Assembly: GCA_963804055.1 (NCBI GenBank)
Contig: CAWDOU010000004.1
Span: forward strand, 31,469-95,468
Length of the DNA: 64,000 nt
Source of the DNA: Bog-473 sp963804055
Lineage (GTDB): Bacteria > Actinomycetota > Acidimicrobiia > Acidimicrobiales > RAAP-2
Reading direction: 5' to 3'
Shown here: positions 45,502 to 54,551 of the stretch, piece by piece
How positions within the stretch are numbered: position 1 is the first letter of the stretch
Layout: every line of letters begins with the position of its first letter
Made by a program: the position numbers and the translations under genes
The notes under the pieces: generated by a model
Database searches by the model: none
Told to the model about the DNA's origin: nothing
Seen by the model: only the letters and a program-made list of their open reading frames with translations

Positions 45502-45719
45502 CGCAGTCCTTCCATACGTCGTTGTTGTCGATCAATTGGTCCCCTGTGGTTCTCGGCGGGGAGCGTTGCGATCCTATTCTGGTTGTGACGTGCGTTCCGC
45601 ATCGAGACGGTGCGTCCGGGAGGCGGGTCCGCTGCTGTCTGCGGGGACCCAGAATCCCAAGTCCGCACGTCGCACGCTGTTTCTCGGAGGGGGATCCGGG
45701 CAATCGGAGGAGGACGACG

Positions 45720-46324
45720 ATGGCCGATGCAAGCCGCGGGCTGGGAGCCCGACCCTGACGACGCCGACCAGGAGCGCTCGTGGAGCGGGACGGCCTGGCC
45801 GGACGAGGTGCGGACGGACGTGCACGGCCGGCTGCTGGACGGTGTGGACGGTGTCGGACGGTGTGGACGGTGCGGACGGCTGTGGACGGCGCGGAGGTGG
45901 AACACGGTGAGCCCGATCACAGCCCTCAACTGCACCGTGCCCTCTCGGCCGCCATGTCCGACCTGGACGCCATGGACGATCGGATCTCGACGCTCTTCGA
46001 CCGCCGCCACGCTGCGCCGGTCCGGACGACCGTGGCTGGGGCAGAGGTCGCGACAGCGGCTGTGACCGACGACGATGACATCATCGATCTCTTCGGGGAG
46101 GGTGACGTCGACTGGACCGAAGACGACGCACCCGTCGAGAGACGGGGCGTCGTGGGCGCGGACCGCATGGCGATCATCAGCCAGTACGAGGAGGACATCG
46201 GCGGGGCGTTCTCCGATCTCGATGCCGAACTGGCCGCCGAGGCGCCGGACGAGCCCAAGAAGCCAAGCGACGGAAGTTCGGTCGACACGCCAAGGGGACG
46301 GCGAGCGCTAAGAGGAGTTCCTGA
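45720..46324 (+). pseudogene. DUF2510-type protein gene, several frame breaks
   Basis: The start region encodes AAGWEPDPDDADQERSWSGT and AWPDEVR, a DUF2510 module (a short Trp-rich domain at the N-terminus of actinomycete membrane or secreted proteins). A GGACGGTGT repeat (45834-45890) then disturbs the frame. The continuation (LHRALSAAMSDLDAMDDRI, DDDDIIDLFGEGDVDWTEDD) is acidic and coherent, and the basic end (KRRKFGRHAKGTASAKRSS) lies in yet another frame to the stop at 46322-46324. A GGAGGA site precedes the ATG at 45720, but that frame stops early; the ATG at 45727 is in frame with DUF2510. No membrane segment is seen. Three one-base changes are needed, so either a true pseudogene or poor sequence. 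Confidence 0.55.
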
Positions 46325-47345
46325 CCTTCCGGGCCAGCGTGCCCCAGCGTTCGAACGTGTCGGGATCGCCCACGACATCGATGCCGGTGAAGTAGCTGAC
46401 GACGCGGGTGGCCACGCCGCCGTACCGGGCCACGACCTTGTCGGCGATGTCGTCCCACCGCCCCTCGGTGACGAAGTTCTCCAGGAGGTCGTCGTCGATC
46501 TCCGCCGCCATGCCGGCAATGTCGCCGGCCCGTTGGTGCTGGCGCAGGAGGTCGGTCATGTCCTCGCGGTCGAGCTGCTCGAAGATGAACGCGTAGTTGG
46601 GCGTGGACCCGTAGAAGGCGACCTGCACCCGGGCCCGCTCGCGCCACACGGCGCGCTCGGCCTCGGTGTCGCCGACCACCAGGAAGGCCGGGATGATGAC
46701 CTCGAGGTCGTCGACCGTTCTGCCCGAGCGTGCGGCGCCGGCCTCGAGGTTGGGCAGCACCGTCTCGCGCAGGTAGGTCGGCGTGTTCAGCGGGTGGATG
46801 TGCACGCCGTCGGCGACCTCGGCGGCCATGCGGAGCATCCAGGGGCTGACGGCGGCGACGTCGACCGGCGGGTCGGCACAGGCGATCGGGCCCGGCGCCC
46901 AGATGGCCGGCAGCAGCGACAAGTTGTAGAACTCGCCCTCCACGGCGAGCGGGCCGCCGGTGCGGAAGGCCTCGAAGATCTGCTTGAGGGCGAGGACGTA
47001 CTCGCGGAGCCGTGGCCCCGGAGGGTCGAACTCGGCGCCGTAGCGACGCTCGATGTGCGCCCGCACCTGCGATCCGAGCCCCAGGCGGAAGCGGCCGCCG
47101 CTCGCCTCGGCCAGCTCCCAGGCCGTGGACGCCGTCACCATGGGGCTGCGCGGGAAGGCGACGGCGATCCCCGTCAGGATGTCGATGTCGGCGGCCACCG
47201 CCAGCGCGCCGCAGGTCAGGTACGCCGTGCGTCCCGCCTCCGTGACGACGAGACCCGAGAGTCCGGCCGCGGCGGCCCGTCGCCCGAGCTCTGCGGCCTG
47301 GCGGAGGGGCTGGGCCGGCAGCATGGCATCGAACTGCAGCGTCAC
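46308..47345 (-). CDS. Luciferase-like (LLM class) oxidoreductase
   Basis: A 345-residue F420/FMN-type oxidoreductase (LGRRAAAAGLSGLVVTE, GGRFRLGLGSQVRAHIERRY, ADGVHIHPLNTPTYLRET), similar in layout to the protein at 26640. GTG at 47345 overlaps the PhyH stop by four bases. It is the third gene of the PIG-L/PhyH/LLM unit and converges on the DUF2510 gene with a 17-bp overlap. Unlike its neighbours it has no frame break. Confidence 0.87.
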   Translation of the reverse strand: MTLQFDAMLPAQPLRQAAELGRRAAAAGLSGLVVTEAGRTAYLTCGALAVAADIDILTGIAVAFPRSPMVTASTAWELAEASGGRFRLGLGSQVRAHIERRYGAEFDPPGPRLREYVLALKQIFEAFRTGGPLAVEGEFYNLSLLPAIWAPGPIACADPPVDVAAVSPWMLRMAAEVADGVHIHPLNTPTYLRETVLPNLEAGAARSGRTVDDLEVIIPAFLVVGDTEAERAVWRERARVQVAFYGSTPNYAFIFEQLDREDMTDLLRQHQRAGDIAGMAAEIDDDLLENFVTEGRWDDIADKVVARYGGVATRVVSYFTGIDVVGDPDTFERWGTLARKVRNSS

Positions 47346-48186
47346 CGACTCGCCGCTCCGACGTCGTCGCCGGGGGGATCGGGCGGCGTGCCGTCGGGGC
47401 GGGGCCAGGCGATCGGCGTCACGTCGCTGGCGATGACGGCACCCATGGCGATGCCGGCCCGCTCCACCGACGGGTGCGGGTAGCGGCCGGCGCCGCGGGT
47501 CGACCCGTCGGCGAAGTAGATGGCCGTGTGCACCCGACGGACGGTACCGGTCCGGTTCGGCGGGCCAAGTGGAAGGTCAGGCCGTGGTGGAAGGCGACGG
47601 AGCCCGCAGGGACCTCGACGAAGACCGGTGCGATGGCGGCGAGCTCGGTCGCGGCTCGAGCGGGTCGTTGCCGCTGCCGGTGAAGATGTCGACGAACTCG
47701 TGGACGCCGAGCCGGTGGCTGCCGGGGAGGTAGCCCATGGCGCCGACTTCGAGCGTGGAGCCGTCGAAGGGGATCCAGGCGGTGATCGTGTCGGTCTCGA
47801 CGATGGGCCAGTACGGGTGGTCCTGATGGGGGTCGGTCTCGCGCCCGCCGACCTCCTTGTAGAGCGCCTGGTCGTGCCAGAGACGGACCGCGTCGGCGTC
47901 GAGGAGGCGCGCCGCCGCCTCGGCGATCGAGGGGGTGGAACGTCAGGCGGCGGACGTCGTCGCAGTCCTCCCAGAGGTTCTGGCACTGGACGAAGCTCTG
48001 CTCGTATCGAGTCTTCTGGGACAGGGTGCGGGCGTCGTGCCCGCTGCGACGGGCGACGGCTTGGTCGACGGCCTCGCCGAAGCGGTCGAGCTCGTGGGTG
48101 GTCAGGAGATCCGGCACGACCACGAAGCCGTCACGCTCGAAGTCCTCGACGAGCCGAGGCGTGAGCGTGACGAGGGGCGCGGTCAC
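47342..48186 (-). pseudogene. Phytanoyl-CoA dioxygenase (PhyH) family gene, three frame breaks
   Basis: Iron(II)/2-oxoglutarate-type dioxygenase. Reading across three one-base shifts (near 47932, 47655 and 47565) gives a continuous PhyH protein of about 280 residues: LVEDFERDGFVVVPDLLT at the start, then HQDHPYW (the HxD iron ligands), then VPAGSVAFHHGLTFHL and NRTGTVRRVHTAIYF, which hold the second histidine and the 2-oxoglutarate arginine. Every catalytic residue is present, which argues for indels in the assembly rather than decay. GTG at 48186 is in a duplicated CACGACGT unit, so a second GTG eight bases upstream exists. It likely alpha-hydroxylates an acyl-CoA or similar substrate. Confidence 0.65.
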
Positions 48187-48201
48187 GACGTCACGACGTC
48201 G

Positions 48202-48233
48202 ACGGTGCCGGGGTGTCACGGTGCCGGGGTGTC
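48202..48233. repeat. Perfect 16-bp tandem duplication
   Basis: ACGGTGCCGGGGTGTC occurs twice in succession at 48202-48217 and 48218-48233, across the stop codon of the PIG-L gene. An 8-bp tandem (CACGACGT twice, 48184-48199) lies next to it at the PhyH start. Both look like recent slippage products. Confidence 0.75.
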
Positions 48234-49025
48234 GCGGACCTCGCGGATGTAGCCGACCATCTCGTGGACGGTCGGCGAGTCGAGCCAGGGCGTCAGGTCG
48301 ACGTCGTAGAGCGCCGACGGCTCGGGCCCCTGGTCGAGATGATGCGGCTCGGACGCCATGAATCGCCCGTCGACGAGCCGGACCTCGGTGACGAGGTCGG
48401 CGTACGGGCGTGGGCTGGCGGCGGGGGAGCCGAAGCCGAAGACGCGCTCGGAGCCCATGACGGCGTTGGCGGCGGCCCGACCGGTGAGGAACGGCCGGTA
48501 GTCGTTGCGCTCGAGCTCGCCGCCGTAGGCGTCGAGGATGTGCAGGGCCCGGTCGAGGACCGCCTGGTCGAAGCCGTAGTAGAGGTTCGGCGCCGGCAGG
48601 TCGCCCCAGACGCCCCACATCCACCAACGAGCGGTCGGTGGCAGGGCGGCCATGGCGCGCTGGACGCCCCGGCCGACGGCCTCGTGGGCGTGGTGGACGT
48701 CGTGGGGCGAGGGCGAGACCACGATGGACGCCCCGTGCTCCTCGACGATGTTGGGCAGCTCGGTGGCGACGCGGTGGGTCGCCAGTGCGAGGTCCCCGTC
48801 GAGGTCGAGGTTGAGGGGCGGCTCCAGGAAGACGGGCTCGAAGCCGGCCCGGGCCGCCGCGTCCTCCGTCTCGGCCCGGCGGCGCACCCACTGGTCCGAA
48901 AAGCCCAGGCTGGCGACGAGGTTGACGACGTTCCAGCCCCGGTCCTTGAGATGGAGCAGGGCGCCCGGGCAGCCGACGGCCTCGTCGTCGGGATGCGGTG
49001 CGACGTGCAGGATGGTCGGGGCCAC
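48216..49025 (-). CDS. PIG-L family deacetylase
   Basis: A 269-residue LmbE/PIG-L zinc hydrolase, which removes N-acetyl groups from GlcNAc-type or related small molecules (as MshB and Mca do in mycothiol metabolism). The zinc motif HVAPHPDDEAVG is at the N-terminus and the third ligand is in SPHDVHHAHEAVGRG. The GTG at 49025 gives the normal family start; an upstream in-frame ATG would add an unrelated basic leader. No ribosome-binding site is visible, and ATAACC lies eight bases upstream, so the mRNA may be leaderless. Confidence 0.85.
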   Translation of the reverse strand: MAPTILHVAPHPDDEAVGCPGALLHLKDRGWNVVNLVASLGFSDQWVRRRAETEDAAARAGFEPVFLEPPLNLDLDGDLALATHRVATELPNIVEEHGASIVVSPSPHDVHHAHEAVGRGVQRAMAALPPTARWWMWGVWGDLPAPNLYYGFDQAVLDRALHILDAYGGELERNDYRPFLTGRAAANAVMGSERVFGFGSPAASPRPYADLVTEVRLVDGRFMASEPHHLDQGPEPSALYDVDLTPWLDSPTVHEMVGYIREVRDTPAP

Positions 49026-49155
49026 GACCAGGGAGGTTATGCCGCTCGGGCTGGGTGATTCTCGGGACCTACGGCGCTTGGTCCGACACATCGCTACGGT
49101 GCCGGCCATAGAGGGCGACCCCGCATGGACCAATTCGGCAGCCCGCCTTATTTGC

Positions 49156-49418
49156 TTGCAGCGCTCAGACCATTGTCGGGCGTGCGGTGAAGGTATCGAG
49201 CGTGGTCAGCATGCCTGGTGGGAGTCGACCACAAAGACCGTCGTTTGCGTTCGCTGCCGATCGGCAGAAGCGCCGGCCTCGGGCCCGTTCGAGCAGGTTC
49301 CAGCTCCCCCTCTGGACTTGGGCGTTGCTGGAGGTTCGGCCAGGCGAGCGTACGAGCGGCGACATCAGAACCGTGAGGAGCAGCTGGAGCGTCGATGGGC
49401 ATCGACTGGCAGAGAGCG
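49156..49418 (+). pseudogene. Truncated NERD-protein N-terminus (zinc ribbon remnant)
   Basis: About 85 codons encode HCRACGEGIERGQHAWWEST and VVCVRCRSAE, a four-cysteine zinc ribbon, followed by GGSARRAYERRHQNREEQL. This is how actinomycete NERD (nuclease-related) domain proteins begin. The NERD domain that should follow is absent: similarity stops near 49415, where sequence of the opposite-strand dinB remnant begins. No good start codon or ribosome-binding site is visible. Confidence 0.6.
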
Positions 49419-50092
49419 GCCAGTTTCGTACCGGTCGACCTCGCTCCCAGCAGGCCGGCGAGGATCGGACTGCCGACCTTGGACCAACTGTCCGATCTGT
49501 CGATGCCCGAGATCGTGGAGGCGACGTTCCGTCGTGGGCCCGACGCCCCAGATGAGGCCGACGGGAAGGGGTTCGAGGAATTCGGTCTCGTGCTCTGGGG
49601 CCATCGCAACGATGCCGTCGGGTTTGGCCACCTGCGAGGCGACCTTGGCCAGGTGTTTCGTGCGGGCGACGCCAACGGACAGTGGAAGGCCGATTTCGTC
49701 GCGACGTGTCGGCGGATGGCCATGGCGATCTCGGTAGGCGCTCCGAAGAGGCGAGACCGTCCGGTGACGGTCGAGGAAGGCCTGCATCGATCGACACCCG
49801 TTCGACCCGGGGGGTGAAGTCGTGGAAGACGGACATGACCTCGTCGCCGAACCGTTGATACCGCTCGAAGTGGCCACCGACGAAGACGAGATCGTTGCAG
49901 AGCTGGCGGGCCCGCCATCCCGGCATGCCGCCACGGACGCCGTAGCTCCTGGCTGTCGTACGGCGCCGCGAGCACGACTCCGCCACCGACAGCGATGGGC
50001 CGGCCCCGAAGATGGCTCCCTTGCTCCAACCAGGTGAAGACGCTGGCAGAACTGTCGGCCTCGTCACTGCCGAAAAAGACGAACCCCGTCAC
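49395..50092 (-). pseudogene. dinB: dinB (DNA polymerase IV, Y family) remnant
   Basis: Pieces in all three frames line up with the first two-thirds of DNA polymerase IV in order: LRGRPIAVGGGVVLAA, YGVRGGMPGWRARQLC, LVFVGGHFERYQRFGDEVM, DFTPRVERVSID, FGAPTEIAMAIRRHVA, EIGLPLSVGVARTKHLAKVA and PVGLIWGVGPTTERRLHDLG. At least five frame changes are needed. The catalytic SIDE motif is broken (SID then a shift), and the C-terminal little-finger domain is missing. This is a truncated pseudogene that meets the NERD remnant tail to tail near 49400. Confidence 0.75.
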
Positions 50093-50147
50093 GGGGATAA
50101 CTGGCGCTGGCCTCAGGCTGACTAAGCGGACGTCGCGTAGAGCACTC

Positions 50148-50176
50148 TTTACAGATTACTCTGATCAGAATATACT
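50148..50176 (+). promoter_or_regulatory. Strong sigma70-type promoter for the PadR/ABC unit
   Basis: TTTACA (50148-50153) and TATACT (50171-50176) are separated by exactly 17 bp, close to consensus and rare in this G+C-rich window. The spacer contains TCTGATCAGA (50160-50169), a perfect 10-bp palindrome likely bound by the PadR protein encoded directly downstream. Confidence 0.68.
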
Positions 50177-50184
50177 GACCGACC

Positions 50185-50830
50185 ATGCCCCAGGTGGTCC
50201 CGTTCCAACCCCCTCGCCCTGGCGGTCCTGGTCTGCCTGTACGAGAAGCCCATGCACCCCTACGAGGTGGCGCAGACCCTGCGGGCCCGGGCCAAGCAGG
50301 AGAGCGTGCGCCTCAACTACGGCTCCCTCTACGCGGTCGTCGAGTCGCTGGAGAAGAAGGGCTTCATCAAGGCCACCGGGACCGTCCGGGAGGGCAAGCG
50401 GCCCCAGCGCACCGTCTACGAGATCACCGACGAGGGCTCCCTCGAAATGACCGACTGGCTCACCGAGCTCGTCGGGACGCCCGAGCAAGGAGTACCCGGC
50501 GTTCATGGCCGGCCTGTCCTTCATCGCCGCCCTCGATCCCGACGACGCTCTGGCGGCGCTCCGGCACCGCGCCGAAGATGCTGACCGTCAAGCTCGCCGC
50601 CCTGCGGGGCGTGGAGAAGGCGGCCCACGACGCAGGGTTGCCGCGCATCTTCGGCCTCGAGGCCGAGTACGAGGAGGGCCAGCTCGTCGCCGAGCTGCGG
50701 TTCGTCACGGCGCTCGCCGACGAGATGGAGAACGGCACCCTCGAGGGCCTCGACCTGTGGCGCGCTCTTCCAGACCGAGGACTTCGACCCGGAGGAGGTG
50801 CACTTCACCTTCGAACTCCCCAAGGAATGA
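50185..50830 (+). pseudogene. PadR-family regulator gene, four frame breaks
   Basis: Joined across four one-base shifts (near 50190, 50486, 50573 and 50763, each an apparent extra base) the sequence gives a normal PadR protein of about 213 residues: PRWSRSNPLALAVLVCLYEK, PMHPYEVAQTLRARAKQE, VRLNYGSLYAVVESLEKKG (winged helix), then KLAALRGVEKAAHDAGLPRI and DFDPEEVHFTFELPKE. All segments are well conserved, so assembly error is more likely than decay. It lies just after a strong promoter and 222 bp before the exporter genes, which it should repress. Confidence 0.65.
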
Positions 50831-51052
50831 CCCCGTAAGACGTAAGGAGTAGATGGCCCGAGGCCGCGTGCGGGAACACGCGACCCCGGGCCGGTACGAC
50901 CACGAGCCCGATCCACGAGGGACCTTCGCCCGAGGCAGCACTTGAGAGCGTAGGCGGCCTCCGTGGGACGAGCTCTGCAACGACACAGCGACCGCGACAG
51001 CGACAGCGGTCGCAGCAGACGACGACCCGTAACCCACGAAAGGAGTCGCGGC

Positions 51053-52048
51053 ATGGACGCGCTCATTCAGGCCGACGGCCTCTCCAAGAAATTCGGGAAG
51101 GTGCAAGCCCTCTCCGACCTGACCCTCACCCTGCCGGCCGGACAACCGGTCGCCATCCTCGGTCCCAACGGCGCCGGCAAGACCACCTTCATCCGCATGG
51201 TGGCCACGCTGCTGGCGCCCGACACCGGCACCCTCGTCGTGAACGGCCACGACGTCGTGCGCGACCCGATGGCGGTGCGCCGCATGATCGGCCTCGCCGG
51301 CCAGTCCGCCGCCGTCGAGGAGATGATGACGGGCCGCGAGAACCTCGTCATGGTCGCCCGCCTGTACGGCCAGGGCCGTGCCGAGGCGGTGGCCTCGTCC
51401 AAAGCGATCCTCGAGCAGATGGATCTGGTGGAGGCCGCCGACCGCCAGGTCCGGACCTATTCCGGCGGGATGCGACGGCGGCTCGACCTCGGGGCGAGCC
51501 TGGTCGGCTCGCCGCGGCTGCTGTTGCTCGACGAGCCGACGACGGGCCTCGACCCCGGCAGCCGCAACGAGGTGTGGGACGCCGTCCACGCCATGAGCCA
51601 GAGCGGGACCGACATCGTGTTGACGACGCAGTATCTCGATGAGGCCGATCACCTCGCCACCGCCATCGTCATCATCGACGGCGGTCGCGTCATTGCGCAG
51701 GGCACGCCGGACGAGCTCAAGTCGCGCGTCGGCGCCGACATGGTGGAGCTGCACACCGTCGACGTTCCGACCATGCAGCGGGCCGCCGAGGTGCTGGCCT
51801 CGCTCGGCATGGCCGAGCCGTCGACCGACCCGGCCACGCGCCGGTGCTCGCTCGCCGCGCCGGGCGGCTCGAAGTTGCTGCCCGTCGTCGTGCGCGCGCT
51901 CGACGAGGCCGAGGTGCCGGTGGAGGACATCGCGCTGCGCCGGCCCACCCTCGACGAGGTCTTCCTCGCCCTCACCGGGCGCCGCACCGACGACGCCGCC
52001 ACGACCGACCCGACCGACGACCCCACCACGAAGGAGCACGCAGCATGA
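51053..52048 (+). CDS. Drr-type ABC exporter ATP-binding protein
   Basis: A 331-residue DrrA-like ABC ATPase: ILGPNGAGKTTFIRM (Walker A), YSGGMRRRLDLGASL (signature), LLLLDEPTTGLDP (Walker B), TTQYLDEADHLA (H-loop region) and the long C-terminal domain ending in RPTLDEVFLALTGRRTDD. ATG at 51053 follows AGGAG; a longer upstream frame is not used. ATGA overlap with the permease couples the two. DrrAB transporters export hydrophobic compounds such as anthracyclines; with a PadR regulator, this is probably a self-protection or efflux pump. Confidence 0.92.
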   Translation: MDALIQADGLSKKFGKVQALSDLTLTLPAGQPVAILGPNGAGKTTFIRMVATLLAPDTGTLVVNGHDVVRDPMAVRRMIGLAGQSAAVEEMMTGRENLVMVARLYGQGRAEAVASSKAILEQMDLVEAADRQVRTYSGGMRRRLDLGASLVGSPRLLLLDEPTTGLDPGSRNEVWDAVHAMSQSGTDIVLTTQYLDEADHLATAIVIIDGGRVIAQGTPDELKSRVGADMVELHTVDVPTMQRAAEVLASLGMAEPSTDPATRRCSLAAPGGSKLLPVVVRALDEAEVPVEDIALRRPTLDEVFLALTGRRTDDAATTDPTDDPTTKEHAA

Positions 52049-52881
52049 CCATCACCCTCGACCACCCGCGCCAGTCCCGACCGACGCCCACCGGGGCGGT
52101 CACCAACCAGGGCGCATCGTTCCTCGTCGCCACCGAGCAGGTGGCGGCCCGCACGCTCAAGAAGTTCGTCCGCTCGCCGGCGCTGCTCATCGCGGGCACG
52201 GCGCAGGGGCTGCTCTTCCTGCTCATCTTCCGCTACGTCTTCGGCGGCGCGGTGGGCCACACCGGCGGGCTGTCCTACGTGGACTTCCTGGTGCCCGGCT
52301 TCGTCGTCACCGGCGTGCTGTTCCAGGGCATGAGTGCGGCCAGCGGCGTGGCCGACGACAAGGAAGGCGGGCTCTTCGACCGGCTGCGCAGCCTGCCCAT
52401 CCGGTTGCTGTCGATCGTCTCGGGCCGGGTGGGCGCCGATACGGCGCTCGTCGCCTGGGGCGTCATCGTCATGACGGTGGCCGGGTTCGCCGTCGGGTTC
52501 CGCATCACCGGCACGAACCTCGACGCGGTGGCGGCGTTCGGCCTGACCATCCTCTACGGCTTCGCCTTCGTCTGGCTCTTCATCGCCATGGGCCTCATGG
52601 CGGGCAGCCCGCAGGCGGCGCAGGGACTCTCGTTCCTGGTCTTCCCGCTGAGCTTCGTCTCGTCGGCGTACGTGCCGGTGTCGACCATGCCCGGCTGGAT
52701 GCAGGCCTTCGCCAACAACCAGCCCATGACCCAGATGGTGAACACGGTGCGGCTCCTCACCGGTGGACCGCAGGCGCAGGCGCTGCTCGGGCACCCGGTG
52801 TCGTACTACCTGGTGCCCTCGCTGCTGTGGACGGCCGGGCTGGTGGTCGTGCCATGCCGTCGGAAGTTCAAGACGACGTAG
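52045..52881 (+). CDS. Drr-type ABC exporter permease
   Basis: A 278-residue ABC-2 permease (DrrB-like) with six membrane helices, starting after a hydrophilic N-terminus of about 45 residues. Hallmarks: SYVDFLVPGFVVTGVLFQGM and PLSFVSSAYVPVSTMPGWMQ. The last residues (PCRRKFKTT) are shorter than usual, and a frame break close to 52850 is possible. The unit ends at a strong inverted repeat at 53003. Confidence 0.88.
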   Translation: MTITLDHPRQSRPTPTGAVTNQGASFLVATEQVAARTLKKFVRSPALLIAGTAQGLLFLLIFRYVFGGAVGHTGGLSYVDFLVPGFVVTGVLFQGMSAASGVADDKEGGLFDRLRSLPIRLLSIVSGRVGADTALVAWGVIVMTVAGFAVGFRITGTNLDAVAAFGLTILYGFAFVWLFIAMGLMAGSPQAAQGLSFLVFPLSFVSSAYVPVSTMPGWMQAFANNQPMTQMVNTVRLLTGGPQAQALLGHPVSYYLVPSLLWTAGLVVVPCRRKFKTT

Positions 52882-53002
52882 TCCGCTCGGCGACCGCCTG
52901 GAAGCTCAAGGTCGACGTAGTGCCCGCCCGTCCGCCGGCCGTCGAGTCCGCCAGCCATCCAGCCGCAACATCCTCGTCGTACGTCGCGACGTAAGGCCCC
53001 GG

Positions 53003-53046
53003 CCGGCGCTGACCCCTCGCCAAAGTTAAGTAGGGGTCAGCGCCGG
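53003..53046. terminator. Bidirectional terminator: perfect 15-bp inverted repeat
   Basis: CCGGCGCTGACCCCT (53003-53017) is exactly complementary to AGGGGTCAGCGCCGG (53032-53046) across a 14-base A-rich loop. It lies between the convergent exporter permease and nuclease genes and includes the nuclease stop codon. It is the longest perfect inverted repeat I noticed outside the IS. Confidence 0.7.
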
Positions 53047-54551
53047 TCGAAGCCCTCGTCCTCCGGCGGCTCGCCCGTCTGCAGGACCGAGTTGACCGCA
53101 CGCCGCAGGCGCTCCTGCGCGTCGATCATCCAGTCGATGAAGAACGGGTACTCCTCGACCTGGGTGATGTCGCCCTCGCTGTAGTCGGCCACGCGGTAGG
53201 CGGAGCGGTCGGGCAGGCGCTCCCACGACAGGGGCGCGCCGTACAGCAACTCCACCGTGTCCTGTTGGAGCTGCAGCACGTCGAACTGCGCCGCGCTGGC
53301 CTCGGGCGACCCCAGGTCCACGTAGAAGTCCGACCGCAGGCGACCGCCGGCGGCGAAGCTCAGCCCGTAGTGCGTGCCCCGCACGGGGGAGGGCAGGGTG
53401 ATGAAGTTCTGCGCCGGCAGCGTGGTCATCTGCGTCCACTGCGGGTGGCGGACGCGCACGCGGTCGAGCCAGCGCGACCAGTACTCGCGGTACATGGCGC
53501 CTTTGCCCCCGCCGAGCGGCCCGGCCAGCTCGGTCATGTTCCAGCCCGTCGGGTCGCGCCACCACTGCGTGCCCGAGTAGTGCACCGGTGACGCCGGTGG
53601 CCAGCTCAATGATGTGCCGCACCAAGACCGGCCGGCGTGTACGCCGCCTTGTCGACGTCCCACACCAGCGGCGCGTTGACGTTGTTCTGCCAGTGCGCCG
53701 TCCGCCGGGCGGGATCCTCGTCGAGCCATTCCTCGAGCTGGCTGCGCATGTCGAAGCTGAGGTCGGTGCGCGGGCTCAGCGTGAAGATGGTGCCGTCGGC
53801 CACGGACTCGGTCGTGACGAGCCGCCGCACCAGCGCGGCGTCCTGCACGCGCCGCTTGGACTCGGCGATCTCCTTGGCCAGCTGGCGCTCCGGGCTGATG
53901 GTGAACTCCTCCACCTCGCGCAGCGGGTAGAGCTGGCTGACGGAGATCATCGGGACGTTGCTGCTGCCGAGCTGCCCGTAGATGTAGGAGCGGAAGGCGC
54001 TGATCTGGACCAGTGCGATGTCCAGGCCCATCTCGCTCAGCCAGACCACGCTGGCGGTCACGGTGGCCGAGAAGTCCCGGGCCAGCAGCACAATGCGGGG
54101 GCGCTGCAGCGACTCGCGTGAGAGGTCGGGCGCGTGGGCCTGCAACTCGGCCAGCGCCTCCTCGGGGTTCATGCGGCGTCTGACGGCGGGACTGGAAGCG
54201 GGCGTAGTGCTCGGCCAGCGACTCGGGCAGCATGCGGCTGACCGCGGCGGCGTACTTGATCGCCGAGACCTCGGTGTCGGCGGACCGGCTGCTCTTGAGC
54301 TCGGCCACGACCAGGCGGCCGTCGGCACCGAGCCCGAGCACGGAGACCCGGTCGCGGGCCGCGCCGCCGGCCGGCGGGAGCCCGTCGAACTCGAAGGTGA
54401 CGACCTTGACGGCGGGGCCGAGGATGGCGGGATTCGACAGCACCCACTCCTGCAGATCGGCGCGCTGCTCCAGTCCCGCTTCCTCGAGCGAGATCATCTG
54501 CGCCGGCATCGCGACGGAGCCAGCGACGGTAAAGAGCATTTCTTCCGCCAT
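53037..54551 (-). CDS. PDDEXK nuclease-like protein with C-terminal DUF4268 (two frameshifts)
   Basis: The N-terminal part (residues about 20-120) has LQEWVLSNPAILGPAVKVV and GLGADGRLVVAELKSSRSAD, an E-x-K core of the PDDEXK/NucS kind. The centre (LQRPRIVLLARDFSATVTAS, VPMISVSQLYPLREVEEFTI) is read in the next frame between about 54180 and 53610. The C-terminus (HYGLSFAAGGRLRSDFYVDL, FFIDWMIDAQERLRRAVNSV) matches DUF4268. One extra and one missing base restore a protein of about 504 residues. ATG at 54551. DUF4268 nucleases occur as solitary genes or near defence loci; the role here is unknown. Confidence 0.72.
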   Translation of the reverse strand: MAEEMLFTVAGSVAMPAQMISLEEAGLEQRADLQEWVLSNPAILGPAVKVVTFEFDGLPPAGGAARDRVSVLGLGADGRLVVAELKSSRSADTEVSAIKYAAAVSRMLPESLAEHYARFQSRRQTPHEPRGGAGRVAGPRARPLTRVAAAPPHCAAGPGLLGHRDRQRGLAERDGPGHRTGPDQRLPLLHLRAARQQQRPDDLRQPALPAARGGGVHHQPGAPAGQGDRRVQAARAGRRAGAAARHDRVRGRRHHLHAEPAHRPQLRHAQPARGMARRGSRPADGALAEQRQRAAGVGRRQGGVHAGRSWCGTSLSWPPASPVHYSGTQWWRDPTGWNMTELAGPLGGGKGAMYREYWSRWLDRVRVRHPQWTQMTTLPAQNFITLPSPVRGTHYGLSFAAGGRLRSDFYVDLGSPEASAAQFDVLQLQQDTVELLYGAPLSWERLPDRSAYRVADYSEGDITQVEEYPFFIDWMIDAQERLRRAVNSVLQTGEPPEDEGFDRR

